Of a DNA stretch of 64,000 nt, positions 44,331 to 52,617 are shown piece after piece. The DNA is from an uncultured Roseburia sp. (GTDB lineage Bacteria > Bacillota > Clostridia > Lachnospirales > Lachnospiraceae), in the NCBI GenBank assembly GCA_947652855.1, contig CANTEO010000001.1, positions 84,663-148,662 of the forward strand, read 5' to 3'. The notes under the pieces were generated by a model. That model ran no database searches, was not told where the DNA came from, and saw only the letters and a program-made list of their open reading frames with translations. The number at the start of each line of letters is the position of its first letter. Positions within the stretch are counted from its first letter, which is position 1. Both the position numbers and the translations under genes were made by a program.

Positions 44331-45998
44331 ATGGCTGGCAGGGTGTTTTGGGTCACTGGCCTTTCGGGGGCGGGAAAAACGACAATTGGGGAGATGCTTT
44401 ATGAATGGATGCGCAAAACAGATCCAAATACCGTCATCTTCGACGGAGACGCGCTAAGGCAGGCGTTTGGGAATGATTTGGGATATTCCTATGAGGACAG
44501 GTTCGCCTGCGCAATGCGGTATGCGCGGCTTTGCAGGCTGCTTTCAGGGCAGGGCGTCAATGTGGTTTGCTGCACCATTTCCATGTTTGACAAGGTGAGG
44601 GAATGGTGTCGGTCTCATATTGGGCAGTATACAGAAATCTACATAGAAGTCCCGCTGCATGTCCTTAAGCAGCGGAATCAGAAAAATTTATATCATGGGG
44701 CGGAAAGCGGCGTCGTCCAGAACGTGGCGGGCGTCAATATGGATGTGGAGCTGCCTAAGGCGCCGGATATTGTCATCCGCAATGACGGGCAGAAAAGTCC
44801 AAAAGAGATGCTTCGGCTTTTGCTTAAGGAGATAAAGGCCCTGGGGCAGGAACGGAAGAGGTGCAAATGCTGTAAGAGCCTGATTTTGACAAAGCCGGCC
44901 TTCTCCTTTCAAAATATGCCGGGAATCGCTCAGAATTTTCCTGACTTGGCCTCTCTGGATTCGGATCATGGCATCTCATTAGATATTTTTCAATGTGAAC
45001 ATTGCGGCCTGCTTCAGCTTACGGACAGTCCGGTTCCATATTATAGGGACGTGATCCGGGCGACGGCCGTTTCAAAGGAAATGGAGAGCTTTCGGATCGG
45101 GTATTTTTCGGATTTTGTGCAAAAGCAGGGGCTTTATGGAAAAAAAGTGGTGGAAATCGGGGCCGGGAAGGGAGAGTACCTTGCCTTGATGCGCCGTGCG
45201 GGCGTGCAGGCATTTGGATTGGAGCATTGCGCGGAGTCAGTGGAGATCTGTCAAAAAGAAGGGCTGTCGGTCGCGCAGGGCTATATCGAGTCAGTGGATT
45301 ATCCGATTGCGGACGCGCCGTTTGACGGATTTTTCATCATGAATTTTCTGGAGCATATCCCGGAGCCGGACACGTTTCTGCAGGGCCTGGCGAATAATTT
45401 AAAGGAAGGCGCGGCGGGCCTGATCGAGGTGCCGAACATGGACATGATTTTAAGAAAGAACCTGTTTTCTGAATTCATGTCGGATCATTTGATGTATTTT
45501 ACGCAGAAAACGCTCACGGGCCTGTTAGAGATGAATGGATTTGAAGTGCTGTCCTGTGAAGCGGTATGGCATGAATACTGCCTGGCGGCGACAGTCAGGA
45601 AAAGAAGCCGGATGGATCTGTCTTACTTTCAGGAAGGGAAAGAGAGGATCAAAAAAGAAGTTCATCAATTTCTGGACGGCTGCTTACGTCAGGGAAAAAA
45701 GGCGGCCGTATGGGGAGCGGGGCATCAGGCGCTTTCTGTCCTGGCGTTGACGGACATAAAAGATAAAATAGAGTTTGTCGTGGATTCCGCGGAATTTAAG
45801 CAGCAGAGATATACGCCTGGGACGCATCTAAAGATCGTGGCTCCAGAAGAGCTTAAGAACGGGGAAGTGGGGGCTGTCTTAGTCATGGCTGCAAGCTACT
45901 CGGACGAGGTGGCGGGCATTTTAAGGGAGAGCTGCCCGGAGTTTGAGATTGGGATACTGCGGGAAAACGGGGTGGAGAGAGCCGCCGTTTCATCGTAA
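44331..45998 (+). CDS. APS-kinase-like domain fused to a C-methyltransferase
   Basis: This 555-residue protein is two enzymes in one. Residues 1-180 are an APS-kinase-like domain with the P-loop 'VTGLSGAGKTT' and 'VIFDGDALRQAFGNDLGYS'. C. jejuni Cj1415 is an APS kinase homologue that phosphorylates the 3'-OH of cytidine diphosphoramidate, and the neighbours here support that role over sulfate activation. Residues about 195-555 are a C-methyltransferase of the NDP-sugar type: a zinc-binding cluster (CKCC...CEHCG), the SAM motif 'VVEIGAGKGEYLALM' and the C-terminal Rossmann part 'AAVWGAGHQALSVL'. This suggests a branched methyl sugar is also made. ATG at 44331 with AGGAGGG. Last gene of the operon. 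Confidence 0.87.
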   Translation: MAGRVFWVTGLSGAGKTTIGEMLYEWMRKTDPNTVIFDGDALRQAFGNDLGYSYEDRFACAMRYARLCRLLSGQGVNVVCCTISMFDKVREWCRSHIGQYTEIYIEVPLHVLKQRNQKNLYHGAESGVVQNVAGVNMDVELPKAPDIVIRNDGQKSPKEMLRLLLKEIKALGQERKRCKCCKSLILTKPAFSFQNMPGIAQNFPDLASLDSDHGISLDIFQCEHCGLLQLTDSPVPYYRDVIRATAVSKEMESFRIGYFSDFVQKQGLYGKKVVEIGAGKGEYLALMRRAGVQAFGLEHCAESVEICQKEGLSVAQGYIESVDYPIADAPFDGFFIMNFLEHIPEPDTFLQGLANNLKEGAAGLIEVPNMDMILRKNLFSEFMSDHLMYFTQKTLTGLLEMNGFEVLSCEAVWHEYCLAATVRKRSRMDLSYFQEGKERIKKEVHQFLDGCLRQGKKAAVWGAGHQALSVLALTDIKDKIEFVVDSAEFKQQRYTPGTHLKIVAPEELKNGEVGAVLVMAASYSDEVAGILRESCPEFEIGILRENGVERAAVSS

Positions 45999-46032
45999 AG
46001 GCTCCAGCAGAAAAAATAATGAGATATAGTAA

Positions 46033-46063
46033 GGGGCTGCTGCATTCCGTGCGCAGCTCTTTT
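46033..46063 (+). terminator. Terminator of the large glycan operon
   Basis: GGGCTGC (46034-46040) pairs with GCAGCTC (46053-46059), with one G-T wobble, followed by TTTT, 35 bp after the last stop. Confidence 0.65.
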
Positions 46064-46119
46064 CTCATGCAAGAACAGCATCCTGGCTTCGGCAGGGCAG
46101 TTCATGCCGGAGATTGCGG

Positions 46120-46148
46120 TTGAAAAGTTACAGGATTGGCAGTATACT
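46120..46148 (+). promoter_or_regulatory. Promoter of the phosphonate operon
   Basis: TTGAAA (46120-46125), a 17-bp spacer and TATACT (46143-46148), 53 bp before the ATG at 46201. There is no homopolymer in the spacer, so this operon is not tied to the G-tract promoter. Confidence 0.75.
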
Positions 46149-46200
46149 TAGAAGATGAGGGTCAGATTTGGAATTGAAAAAAGGTGAGGGATAAGGAGTC

Positions 46201-48228
46201 ATGAACGATCAGAAGAAGGAATTGATCAGGAAGATAGAGGAAGGCGCGTTGTCAGAGCAGGAAATTCAAAGAGAGACGTCCGCCTTGGAGGAACGGCATC
46301 CCAACGACATGGATTTGATCCCGCTGCGCATGGCGCATCGGCTTTGTCAGGGAAGAATTCAGGAAACGATTTCGTTAGGAAGGCTCGGCGTTTCCATCAA
46401 TCCCTATATTCCTGAAATTCACTATTATCTGGCTAAGGCATATTCCCGTGATATGAAGGATGGCTATCTGGCGTTTAAGCATTTTGAGATCGCTTTATTC
46501 TTAAAGCAGTTTCAGACGGAAGCGCTGGAGGGGAAGGATCTCGCCAAAGAGATTGCGTCTGTCGTTAAGGGAATGGAGCGGCGCGGGCGGGCGATAGAAG
46601 ACGAGGGCCAGCGGGAGAAGTGGCTGTTTGAAATGAAGCTGATGCAGGAATGCCTGCTTAACCGGTTTGGGTATTTTGAAAAAAGATTCCGGAGCGCGGA
46701 GCCTTTGGTCGGGAAATATTACAGGCTGAACGAATGGGACGCAAGGTACGTTGGCATCTATGATGAGAACAGCATTATGAGGGGGATGGGCAATGCGCAT
46801 AACCTTGTGGAGATGAAGGGCGAATTTGTGAAAGTGACGGAAGTGCGGGAAGGGGAGCGGACAGAGCTTCCTAAGGGCGCGGATTGCCTTGTTCCCATTG
46901 CCGCGGAGCAGGAGTTTACCAATCATCGTTTTTTTGTGGACGGAGAAGAGATTGACGTCTGCCAGCGGTATAAGGGCAGCTTTCAATATTTTCGCGTGCC
47001 GGGCGGCGCCTCCATTATGTCCTCCGGCAAATGCTATTATGGGGACGCCATTCCGCTCAAGATGGATCCGAAGAAAAAGAAGCTGGTGTTAAATATATTT
47101 GTGGACGGGCTGGCATGGGCCTTTCTAAAAGGCGGCTGCTTTGAGGAGCGGATGCCCAATACGTCCCGGTTTTTTAGCAAAGGGCTGATTTTCGACCGAA
47201 GCTATGCCAATGGGGAATGGACGTACCCGTCCATAGCGACGTTCGTTTCCGGCCTTCACACCACGGAGCATATGCTGTTTCACAGCGATATTGACGGGAG
47301 CCTTCCCCAAGATCAGACGCTTTTGGCGGAATATTTTAAGCAGGCGGGCTACTACACGTCCGCTCTGCAGTATAACTGGAGGATCCTGCCTTCGTATGGG
47401 CATGCAAGGGGATACGACAGCTTTATTTATAAAAACGACGGATTTGCCGTGGAATCGGTCGTGAATGAGGCGATTGGGCAGATTGAGGCGATGAAAGAGA
47501 CGAACCAGTTTTTGTGGATTTCCATCGGGGAGCTTCATGACGTTGCGGACATGGAGGAGTTGCCAAGGGCCTCTCAGGCCAGGCTTGGGCTAAAGGAGCT
47601 TTGCATGGATATCTTGGACTCCACTTCGGTGAAGCAGGGGAGCAGCTTTGCAAAGAGGAGCCAGTACTTTTCCGTGCTGCGGCACATTGACCTGTTTTTA
47701 GGCGGCTTATTTGACTATCTGGAAAAAAATTACGCAGATGAGGAAATGCTGGTGTCATTGTTTTCGGATCATGGGCAGGGCTATCTGCTGCCGGAAGGCG
47801 CCGAATTCCTAGGGCAGGAGAGGAGCAATATCGCGTTTCTGTTCCGGGGGATAAAGGAGGGGGCCGGAAGGGTTTCCGAGATCGCCTCCAACGTGGACTA
47901 CACGGCGATCCTTTGCCATGAGGCCGGAATTGCCCATCAGGCCGGAGGGGACGCGCGCCTGCCAAAATGCATGGGCGGCCCCGGCAGAAAATGGGCCGTC
48001 ACGGAAAGCCTGCATCCTGGGGATCCGTACCGCTGCGTATTGCATGGGGATCAGGAGGAGGCTTATTTCTGCAATCCGTCGCCAGTGCAGGACGACGGGA
48101 GGTTCGTGCTAAAGAGCCCTTCTTTGAAGGTGACGGACTATGACGGAAATGTGATTGAGGACTCTGAATTGAGACAAGAATGCATGGACAGGATTTTGAG
48201 CCGCATCGCTCATTTGCTCCTGTATTAG
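46201..48228 (+). CDS. Cytosolic alkaline phosphatase/sulfatase-superfamily protein
   Basis: In this 675-residue protein, residues 1-130 are helical and TPR-like ('RLGVSINPYIPEIHYYLAKAYS'). From about residue 295 the alkaline-phosphatase fold appears: 'LNIFVDGLAWAF' (metal Asp), 'NGEWTYPSIATFVSGLHT' (probable Thr nucleophile, as in LtaS-like phosphotransferases) and 'LFSDHGQG' (metal Asp and His). There is no signal peptide or membrane helix, unlike LtaS or exported sulfatases. It is the first gene of the phosphonate operon, so it may transfer or hydrolyse phosphonate, phosphate or sulfate esters on an intracellular glycan precursor; the substrate is unknown. Confidence 0.75.
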   Translation: MNDQKKELIRKIEEGALSEQEIQRETSALEERHPNDMDLIPLRMAHRLCQGRIQETISLGRLGVSINPYIPEIHYYLAKAYSRDMKDGYLAFKHFEIALFLKQFQTEALEGKDLAKEIASVVKGMERRGRAIEDEGQREKWLFEMKLMQECLLNRFGYFEKRFRSAEPLVGKYYRLNEWDARYVGIYDENSIMRGMGNAHNLVEMKGEFVKVTEVREGERTELPKGADCLVPIAAEQEFTNHRFFVDGEEIDVCQRYKGSFQYFRVPGGASIMSSGKCYYGDAIPLKMDPKKKKLVLNIFVDGLAWAFLKGGCFEERMPNTSRFFSKGLIFDRSYANGEWTYPSIATFVSGLHTTEHMLFHSDIDGSLPQDQTLLAEYFKQAGYYTSALQYNWRILPSYGHARGYDSFIYKNDGFAVESVVNEAIGQIEAMKETNQFLWISIGELHDVADMEELPRASQARLGLKELCMDILDSTSVKQGSSFAKRSQYFSVLRHIDLFLGGLFDYLEKNYADEEMLVSLFSDHGQGYLLPEGAEFLGQERSNIAFLFRGIKEGAGRVSEIASNVDYTAILCHEAGIAHQAGGDARLPKCMGGPGRKWAVTESLHPGDPYRCVLHGDQEEAYFCNPSPVQDDGRFVLKSPSLKVTDYDGNVIEDSELRQECMDRILSRIAHLLLY

Positions 48229-48236
48229 AGGGTGAC

Positions 48237-50255
48237 ATGAAAGCGTTAATATTAAATTCTGGAATGGGGAGCCGCATGGGAGGGCTTACCAAAAGCTGTC
48301 CCAAATGCATGACAAGGCTTGGGTCGGATGAAACGGTCGTAAGCCGTCAGCTAAGGCAGCTTTTGGACGCGGGGATAGAGGATGTTGTGATGACGACGGG
48401 CTTTTCTGACCGCGTCTTGGAGGAGCATTGCAAAAGCCTTTCGTTTCCGCTTCGTATTTCCTTTGTCAAAAATCCCCGGTTTGAGGAGACGAATTATATT
48501 TATTCCATATATTGCGCCAGGGAGCTTTTGCAGGACGATATTCTATTACTGCATGGGGATCTGGTGTTTGAGGACGCGGTGTTGGATCAGATGCTTAAGA
48601 GCAAGGGCAGCCGCATGGCGGTCAGCAGTGCGCAGCGGCGTTCTCAAAAGGATTTTAAGGCCGTCGTTTCAGAGGGGAAAATTACAAAGATCGGCATAGA
48701 ATTTGAGGCCGGCGCCGTTGCGGCGCAGCCGCTGTATTATTGGAAGCGTAAGGACTGGCAAATCTGGATGCGGGAAATTGAGCGCTTCTGTGAGCGGGGA
48801 GACGTCAAATGCTACGCGGAGTCGGCGTTCAATAAGATCTCTAAGGAATGCGCGCTGTATCCGTTCGATGTGGGAGGCAGGCTCTGCCATGAGATTGACA
48901 CGCCGGAGGATTTACAGGCGGTTTTGGGGCGGCTTTCTGAAGAGACGGTTAAGACGGCTTACATATGCTTTTCCACGGACGTCGTGCATAGCGGGCATAT
49001 TGCCATATTAAAAAAGGCGGCGCGTTTGGGAAGGCTGTTGGTTGGCGTGCTTTCGGATGAGGCGATTGTAAATTACAAAAGGTATCCGCTGCTGCCCTTT
49101 GAAGAGCGCAAAAGCATTTTTGAGAATATCAAGGGCGTTTGCCGGGTGGTGGAGCAGAAGAAGCTAAGCTATAAAGAGAATCTGGAAAAATACCGTCCGG
49201 ACTATGTCGTGCATGGAGATGACTGGAGAGTTGGGTTTCAGAAAGCGATTCGTGAGGAGGCTCTCCTGGTGCTTTCGTCTTACGGCGGGAAGCTGGTGGA
49301 ATTTCCCTATGGGGAAAATAAGGCTTACAGGGAGTTGGAAAGCAGCCTTAGGGAGAGCCTTGCCATGCCGGATGTCCGGCGGGGGCGTTTAAAGAAAATC
49401 CTGGAGATGAAGGGGCAGCTCATCGCGATTGAAGTCCATAGCGGCTTAACGGGCTTAATCGCGGAGGACACCGTGATTCACGAGGGTGGAGGGACGCGTC
49501 AGTTTGACGCGATGTGGGTAAGCTCTTTGTGTGATTCCACTGCAAAAGGAAAGCCGGACATTGAATTAGTGGACATGACGTCCCGGTTCCGCACGATTGA
49601 CGACATCGTTGAAGTGACGACAAAGCCGATTATCTTTGACGGGGACACCGGGGGCTTGACGGAGCATTTTGTCTATACCGTGCGGACGTTGGAGCGCATG
49701 GGCGTCTCTATGGTGATTATTGAGGACAAGATGGGCCTTAAGAAGAATTCCCTGTTTGGCAATGAGGTGGAGCAGCAGCAGGCCCCGATCGAGCAGTTCT
49801 GCGAAAAAATCAGGGCGGGGAAAAAGGCGCAGAGGTCGGGGGACTTTATGATTTGCGCCCGGATTGAGAGCCTGATTTTGGAAAACGGCATGGAGGACGC
49901 GCTAAAGAGGGCAAGGGCATATGTGAAGGCCGGAGCGGACGCGATTATGATCCACAGCAGAAAAAAAGAGGCGGATGAGATATTTGAGTTTGTGGGGAGG
50001 TTTCGGGAGGCGGACGGCATTACGCCGCTTGTGGCGGTTCCTACAACCTTTCATGACGTTACGGAGGAGGAATGGAAGGCGAGGGGCGTCAATATTGTAA
50101 TCTATGCGAATCATCTGACGAGGAGCGGGTTTCCTGCGATGCAGAACGCGGCGAAGTCTATTTTACGCAGCCACAGGGCAAAAGAGTGCGATGCGCTCTG
50201 TATGCCGTTTCAGGAAATCATACGCCTGATTCCAGAAGATAACAAGATCAATTGA
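48237..50255 (+). CDS. NTP-transferase/cytidylyltransferase/PEP mutase triple fusion
   Basis: This 672-residue protein has three enzymes in order. Residues 1-235 are a LicC/PntC-like nucleotidyltransferase ('LNSGMGSRMGGLTKSCPKCM'). Residues about 238-375 are a TagD/Fom1-like cytidylyltransferase with the HxGH motif in 'VVHSGHIAIL'. Residues about 395-672 are PEP mutase, identified by 'EDKMGLKKNSLFG' (the EDKxxxxxNS motif) and 'IFDGDTGG'. PEP mutase makes phosphonopyruvate, the entry to nearly all phosphonates. In fosfomycin synthesis Fom1 joins the latter two activities and makes CMP-hydroxyethylphosphonate. Here an extra nucleotidyltransferase domain is added. The next two genes complete phosphonoacetaldehyde formation and reduction. 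Confidence 0.92.
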   Translation: MKALILNSGMGSRMGGLTKSCPKCMTRLGSDETVVSRQLRQLLDAGIEDVVMTTGFSDRVLEEHCKSLSFPLRISFVKNPRFEETNYIYSIYCARELLQDDILLLHGDLVFEDAVLDQMLKSKGSRMAVSSAQRRSQKDFKAVVSEGKITKIGIEFEAGAVAAQPLYYWKRKDWQIWMREIERFCERGDVKCYAESAFNKISKECALYPFDVGGRLCHEIDTPEDLQAVLGRLSEETVKTAYICFSTDVVHSGHIAILKKAARLGRLLVGVLSDEAIVNYKRYPLLPFEERKSIFENIKGVCRVVEQKKLSYKENLEKYRPDYVVHGDDWRVGFQKAIREEALLVLSSYGGKLVEFPYGENKAYRELESSLRESLAMPDVRRGRLKKILEMKGQLIAIEVHSGLTGLIAEDTVIHEGGGTRQFDAMWVSSLCDSTAKGKPDIELVDMTSRFRTIDDIVEVTTKPIIFDGDTGGLTEHFVYTVRTLERMGVSMVIIEDKMGLKKNSLFGNEVEQQQAPIEQFCEKIRAGKKAQRSGDFMICARIESLILENGMEDALKRARAYVKAGADAIMIHSRKKEADEIFEFVGRFREADGITPLVAVPTTFHDVTEEEWKARGVNIVIYANHLTRSGFPAMQNAAKSILRSHRAKECDALCMPFQEIIRLIPEDNKIN

Positions 50256-50270
50256 AATGGGGATGTTTTG

Positions 50271-51398
50271 ATGAAGCAGCGCAGGATTCCATCCGATGAG
50301 GCTTATGCAGGCCTGCGGGCCTATCTGACAGGGCGGAAGGCAAAAAAAATATTTCTCGTGTGCGGGCAGTCGTTTTCCGGCTTGAGGATTGCGCCGTTTT
50401 TTGACCGGCTGGAACTCCAAACGGGGATTTGCGTCACGAAATTCCAGCAATTTGAGCCAAACCCTCAGTATGGCTCGGTTGTGGAGGGCGTGCGCCGGTT
50501 CCGGGAAAGCGGCAGCGATTTTATCGTTGCCGTCGGCGGGGGCAGCGCAATGGACGTGGCAAAATGCATCAAGCTCTTTTCCGGCCTAAGCGATGAGGAA
50601 TGCTATTTGAAGCAGCGGGCCGCGCCAAATGACATAGGGCTTTTGGCGATACCGACGACGGCCGGGTCTGGGAGCGAGGCGACGAAATTCGCCGTCGTCT
50701 ATTTTGAGGGGGAGAAACAGTCGGTTTCGGAGGAAAGCTGCATGCCGCAGGCAGTCCTGCTTGACGCCAGGCTGCTTGAGACGCTGCCTCCGTTACAGAG
50801 GACGGCGACGGCATTGGACGCGCTTTGCCATGCGGTGGAATCGTTTTGGTCGGTCAATGCGACAGAAGAAAGCAAGCGCCTCTCAAAAGCGGCGCTTGGC
50901 CTTATCCTGAAAAACTGGGACGCCTATCTTTTCAATGACGGGCAAGGAAATCAGAAGATGCTGTATGCGGCCCATTTAGCGGGCCAGGCAATCAATCTGG
51001 CGCAGACGACGGCCGGGCATGCCATGTGCTATCAGCTGACCTCCCGATATGGCCTGCCTCACGGCTGCGCGGCCGCGCTGTGCCTTTCCAAGGCATGGCT
51101 CCATATGGTAAGGCATCCTATGGCGTGCAGGGACGCCCGTGGGGAGCCGTATCTTCGTAAGACGCTTGCGGAGCTTGCGGAGGCTATGGGCCAAAGCCGC
51201 GCCGAGGAGGCCGCAAAGTGGCTTGACGGCTTCGTCAAATCGCTGCGCCTGCCCCTGCCGGAAGCTTCGCCTCGGGAGGCTGCATGGCTGCGGGATTCTG
51301 TCAATCAGGCCCGGCTGCGCAACCATCCGGTCAGGCTGGACGCGGATGCGCTGGAATCGCTGTACCGTCAAATCTTGCAGTTGGAGGAAGAGGGATGA
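50271..51398 (+). CDS. Iron-type alcohol dehydrogenase, likely phosphonoacetaldehyde reductase
   Basis: This 375-residue protein shows 'VAVGGGSAMDVAKCIKL' (NAD binding), 'IPTTAGSGSEATKFAVV' and metal ligands in 'DALCHAVESF', 'TTAGHAMCYQLTSRYGLPHG'. These define group III iron-dependent alcohol dehydrogenases. In phosphonate clusters such enzymes (FomC, PhpC) reduce phosphonoacetaldehyde to 2-hydroxyethylphosphonate. PEP mutase and phosphonopyruvate decarboxylase on either side support that role. No aminotransferase for aminoethylphosphonate is present. ATG at 50271 with TGGGGA upstream; the stop overlaps the next gene by ATGA. Confidence 0.9.
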   Translation: MKQRRIPSDEAYAGLRAYLTGRKAKKIFLVCGQSFSGLRIAPFFDRLELQTGICVTKFQQFEPNPQYGSVVEGVRRFRESGSDFIVAVGGGSAMDVAKCIKLFSGLSDEECYLKQRAAPNDIGLLAIPTTAGSGSEATKFAVVYFEGEKQSVSEESCMPQAVLLDARLLETLPPLQRTATALDALCHAVESFWSVNATEESKRLSKAALGLILKNWDAYLFNDGQGNQKMLYAAHLAGQAINLAQTTAGHAMCYQLTSRYGLPHGCAAALCLSKAWLHMVRHPMACRDARGEPYLRKTLAELAEAMGQSRAEEAAKWLDGFVKSLRLPLPEASPREAAWLRDSVNQARLRNHPVRLDADALESLYRQILQLEEEG

Positions 51399-52534
51399 AC
51401 GTTGAAGCATTTGCCGGCTTATTAGGAGCCGATTTTTATACAGGAGTTCCGGATTCACAGTTAAGGGGCCTGTGCGATTATTTGATGGATGTGTATGGAA
51501 CCAATCCAAGGCATCATGTGATTGCCGCCAATGAAGGCAACTGCGTGGCCCTGGCGGCCGGATATCATTTGGCTACGGGAAACGTCCCCGTAGTCTATCT
51601 GCAAAACAGCGGGGAGGGGAATATCCTAAACCCGGTAGCGTCGCTGCTAAACAGTCAGGTCTATGGGATCCCGATGCTTTTTGTCATTGGCTGGCGCGGG
51701 GAGCCGGGCCTTCCTGACGAGCCTCAGCACAAATATCAGGGGAGCGTCACCTTGCGCCTCTTAGAGGATATGGGCGTCGCGTCAAGCGTCTTGGGGCCGG
51801 ACGGCACAGCGGAGGAGGCGCAGGCGGCCATGGCGGGATTTCGGCCTCTGTTGGGTCAGGGGAGGCAGGCGGCGTTCGTAGTGCGCAAGCATGCCCTGCG
51901 GTATGAAAAGAAAGGAGCTTATGCGAATCAAAATAAGATGCGGCGGGAGGATGTGATTCGCCGGATTGCGGCCGTGGCGGGAGAGGACGTCCTGATTTCT
52001 ACGACGGGAAAAGCGAGCAGGGAGTTATTTGAGGCGCGGGAATTGAATGGGCAGTCCCACGAGAGGGATTTTTTGACCGTAGGGTCAATGGGTCATAGCT
52101 CTTCCATTGCGTTGGGCGTCGCGCTGCATGCCCCGGGGAAAAAAATATGGTGCATAGACGGCGACGGGGCTGTTTTGATGCATATGGGCGCAATGGCGGC
52201 CATAGGATGGGCCGCGCCCGAAAATATGGTTCATGTCGTGATCAATAATGAGGCCCATGAGTCAGTGGGAGGAATGCCCACCGCCGCGAAAGCAGCCGAT
52301 TTGACGGCAGTGGCGGGCGCTTGCGGCTATGGCTTTGCAGTATGCGTGGATAACGCTTTTGAGCTAGAGAAAGAGCTAAAGGCTGCAAAAGCACGGAAGG
52401 GCTTAAGCTTTTTGGAGGTAAAATGCGCCATCGGGGCAAGGGCGGATTTGGGAAGGCCAACCTTAGGCGCGGCGGACAATAAGAGGCAGTTTATGGACTT
52501 TTTAAAAAAGGGAGTTGACAAATCGTTGTTTTAG
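51395..52534 (+). CDS. Phosphonopyruvate decarboxylase
   Basis: This 379-residue ThDP enzyme has 'DFYTGVPDSQLRGLCDYL', the catalytic Glu in 'IAANEGNCVALAAGYHLATG', and the ThDP motif 'CIDGDGAVLMHMGAMA' followed by 'INNEAHESVGG'. The length and motifs match Ppd, which drives the unfavourable PEP mutase reaction forward by releasing CO2 to give phosphonoacetaldehyde. It lies next to its partners. The promoter of the following operon is embedded in its last 20 bp. Confidence 0.93.
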   Translation: MNVEAFAGLLGADFYTGVPDSQLRGLCDYLMDVYGTNPRHHVIAANEGNCVALAAGYHLATGNVPVVYLQNSGEGNILNPVASLLNSQVYGIPMLFVIGWRGEPGLPDEPQHKYQGSVTLRLLEDMGVASSVLGPDGTAEEAQAAMAGFRPLLGQGRQAAFVVRKHALRYEKKGAYANQNKMRREDVIRRIAAVAGEDVLISTTGKASRELFEARELNGQSHERDFLTVGSMGHSSSIALGVALHAPGKKIWCIDGDGAVLMHMGAMAAIGWAAPENMVHVVINNEAHESVGGMPTAAKAADLTAVAGACGYGFAVCVDNAFELEKELKAAKARKGLSFLEVKCAIGARADLGRPTLGAADNKRQFMDFLKKGVDKSLF

Positions 52535-52543
52535 GTATAAAAT
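52515..52543 (+). promoter_or_regulatory. Promoter of the Tad-like operon
   Basis: TTGACA (52515-52520), a 17-bp spacer and TAAAAT (52538-52543) overlap the end of the decarboxylase gene, about 75 bp before the TTG start at 52618. Confidence 0.75.
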
Positions 52544-52617
52544 AATCCTATCTTTTTATCTTTTATATCTTATCGAAAAAATCCCATACAGCATAATTTC
52601 ATACAGGGGGAATGCAA

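Noticed and set aside
44331..44890. Sulfate assimilation from the APS-kinase-like domain
   Set aside because: No ATP sulfurylase or PAPS reductase genes are nearby, while three other phosphoramidate-pathway counterparts are; a Cj1415-like role fits better, though sulfate activation is not excluded.
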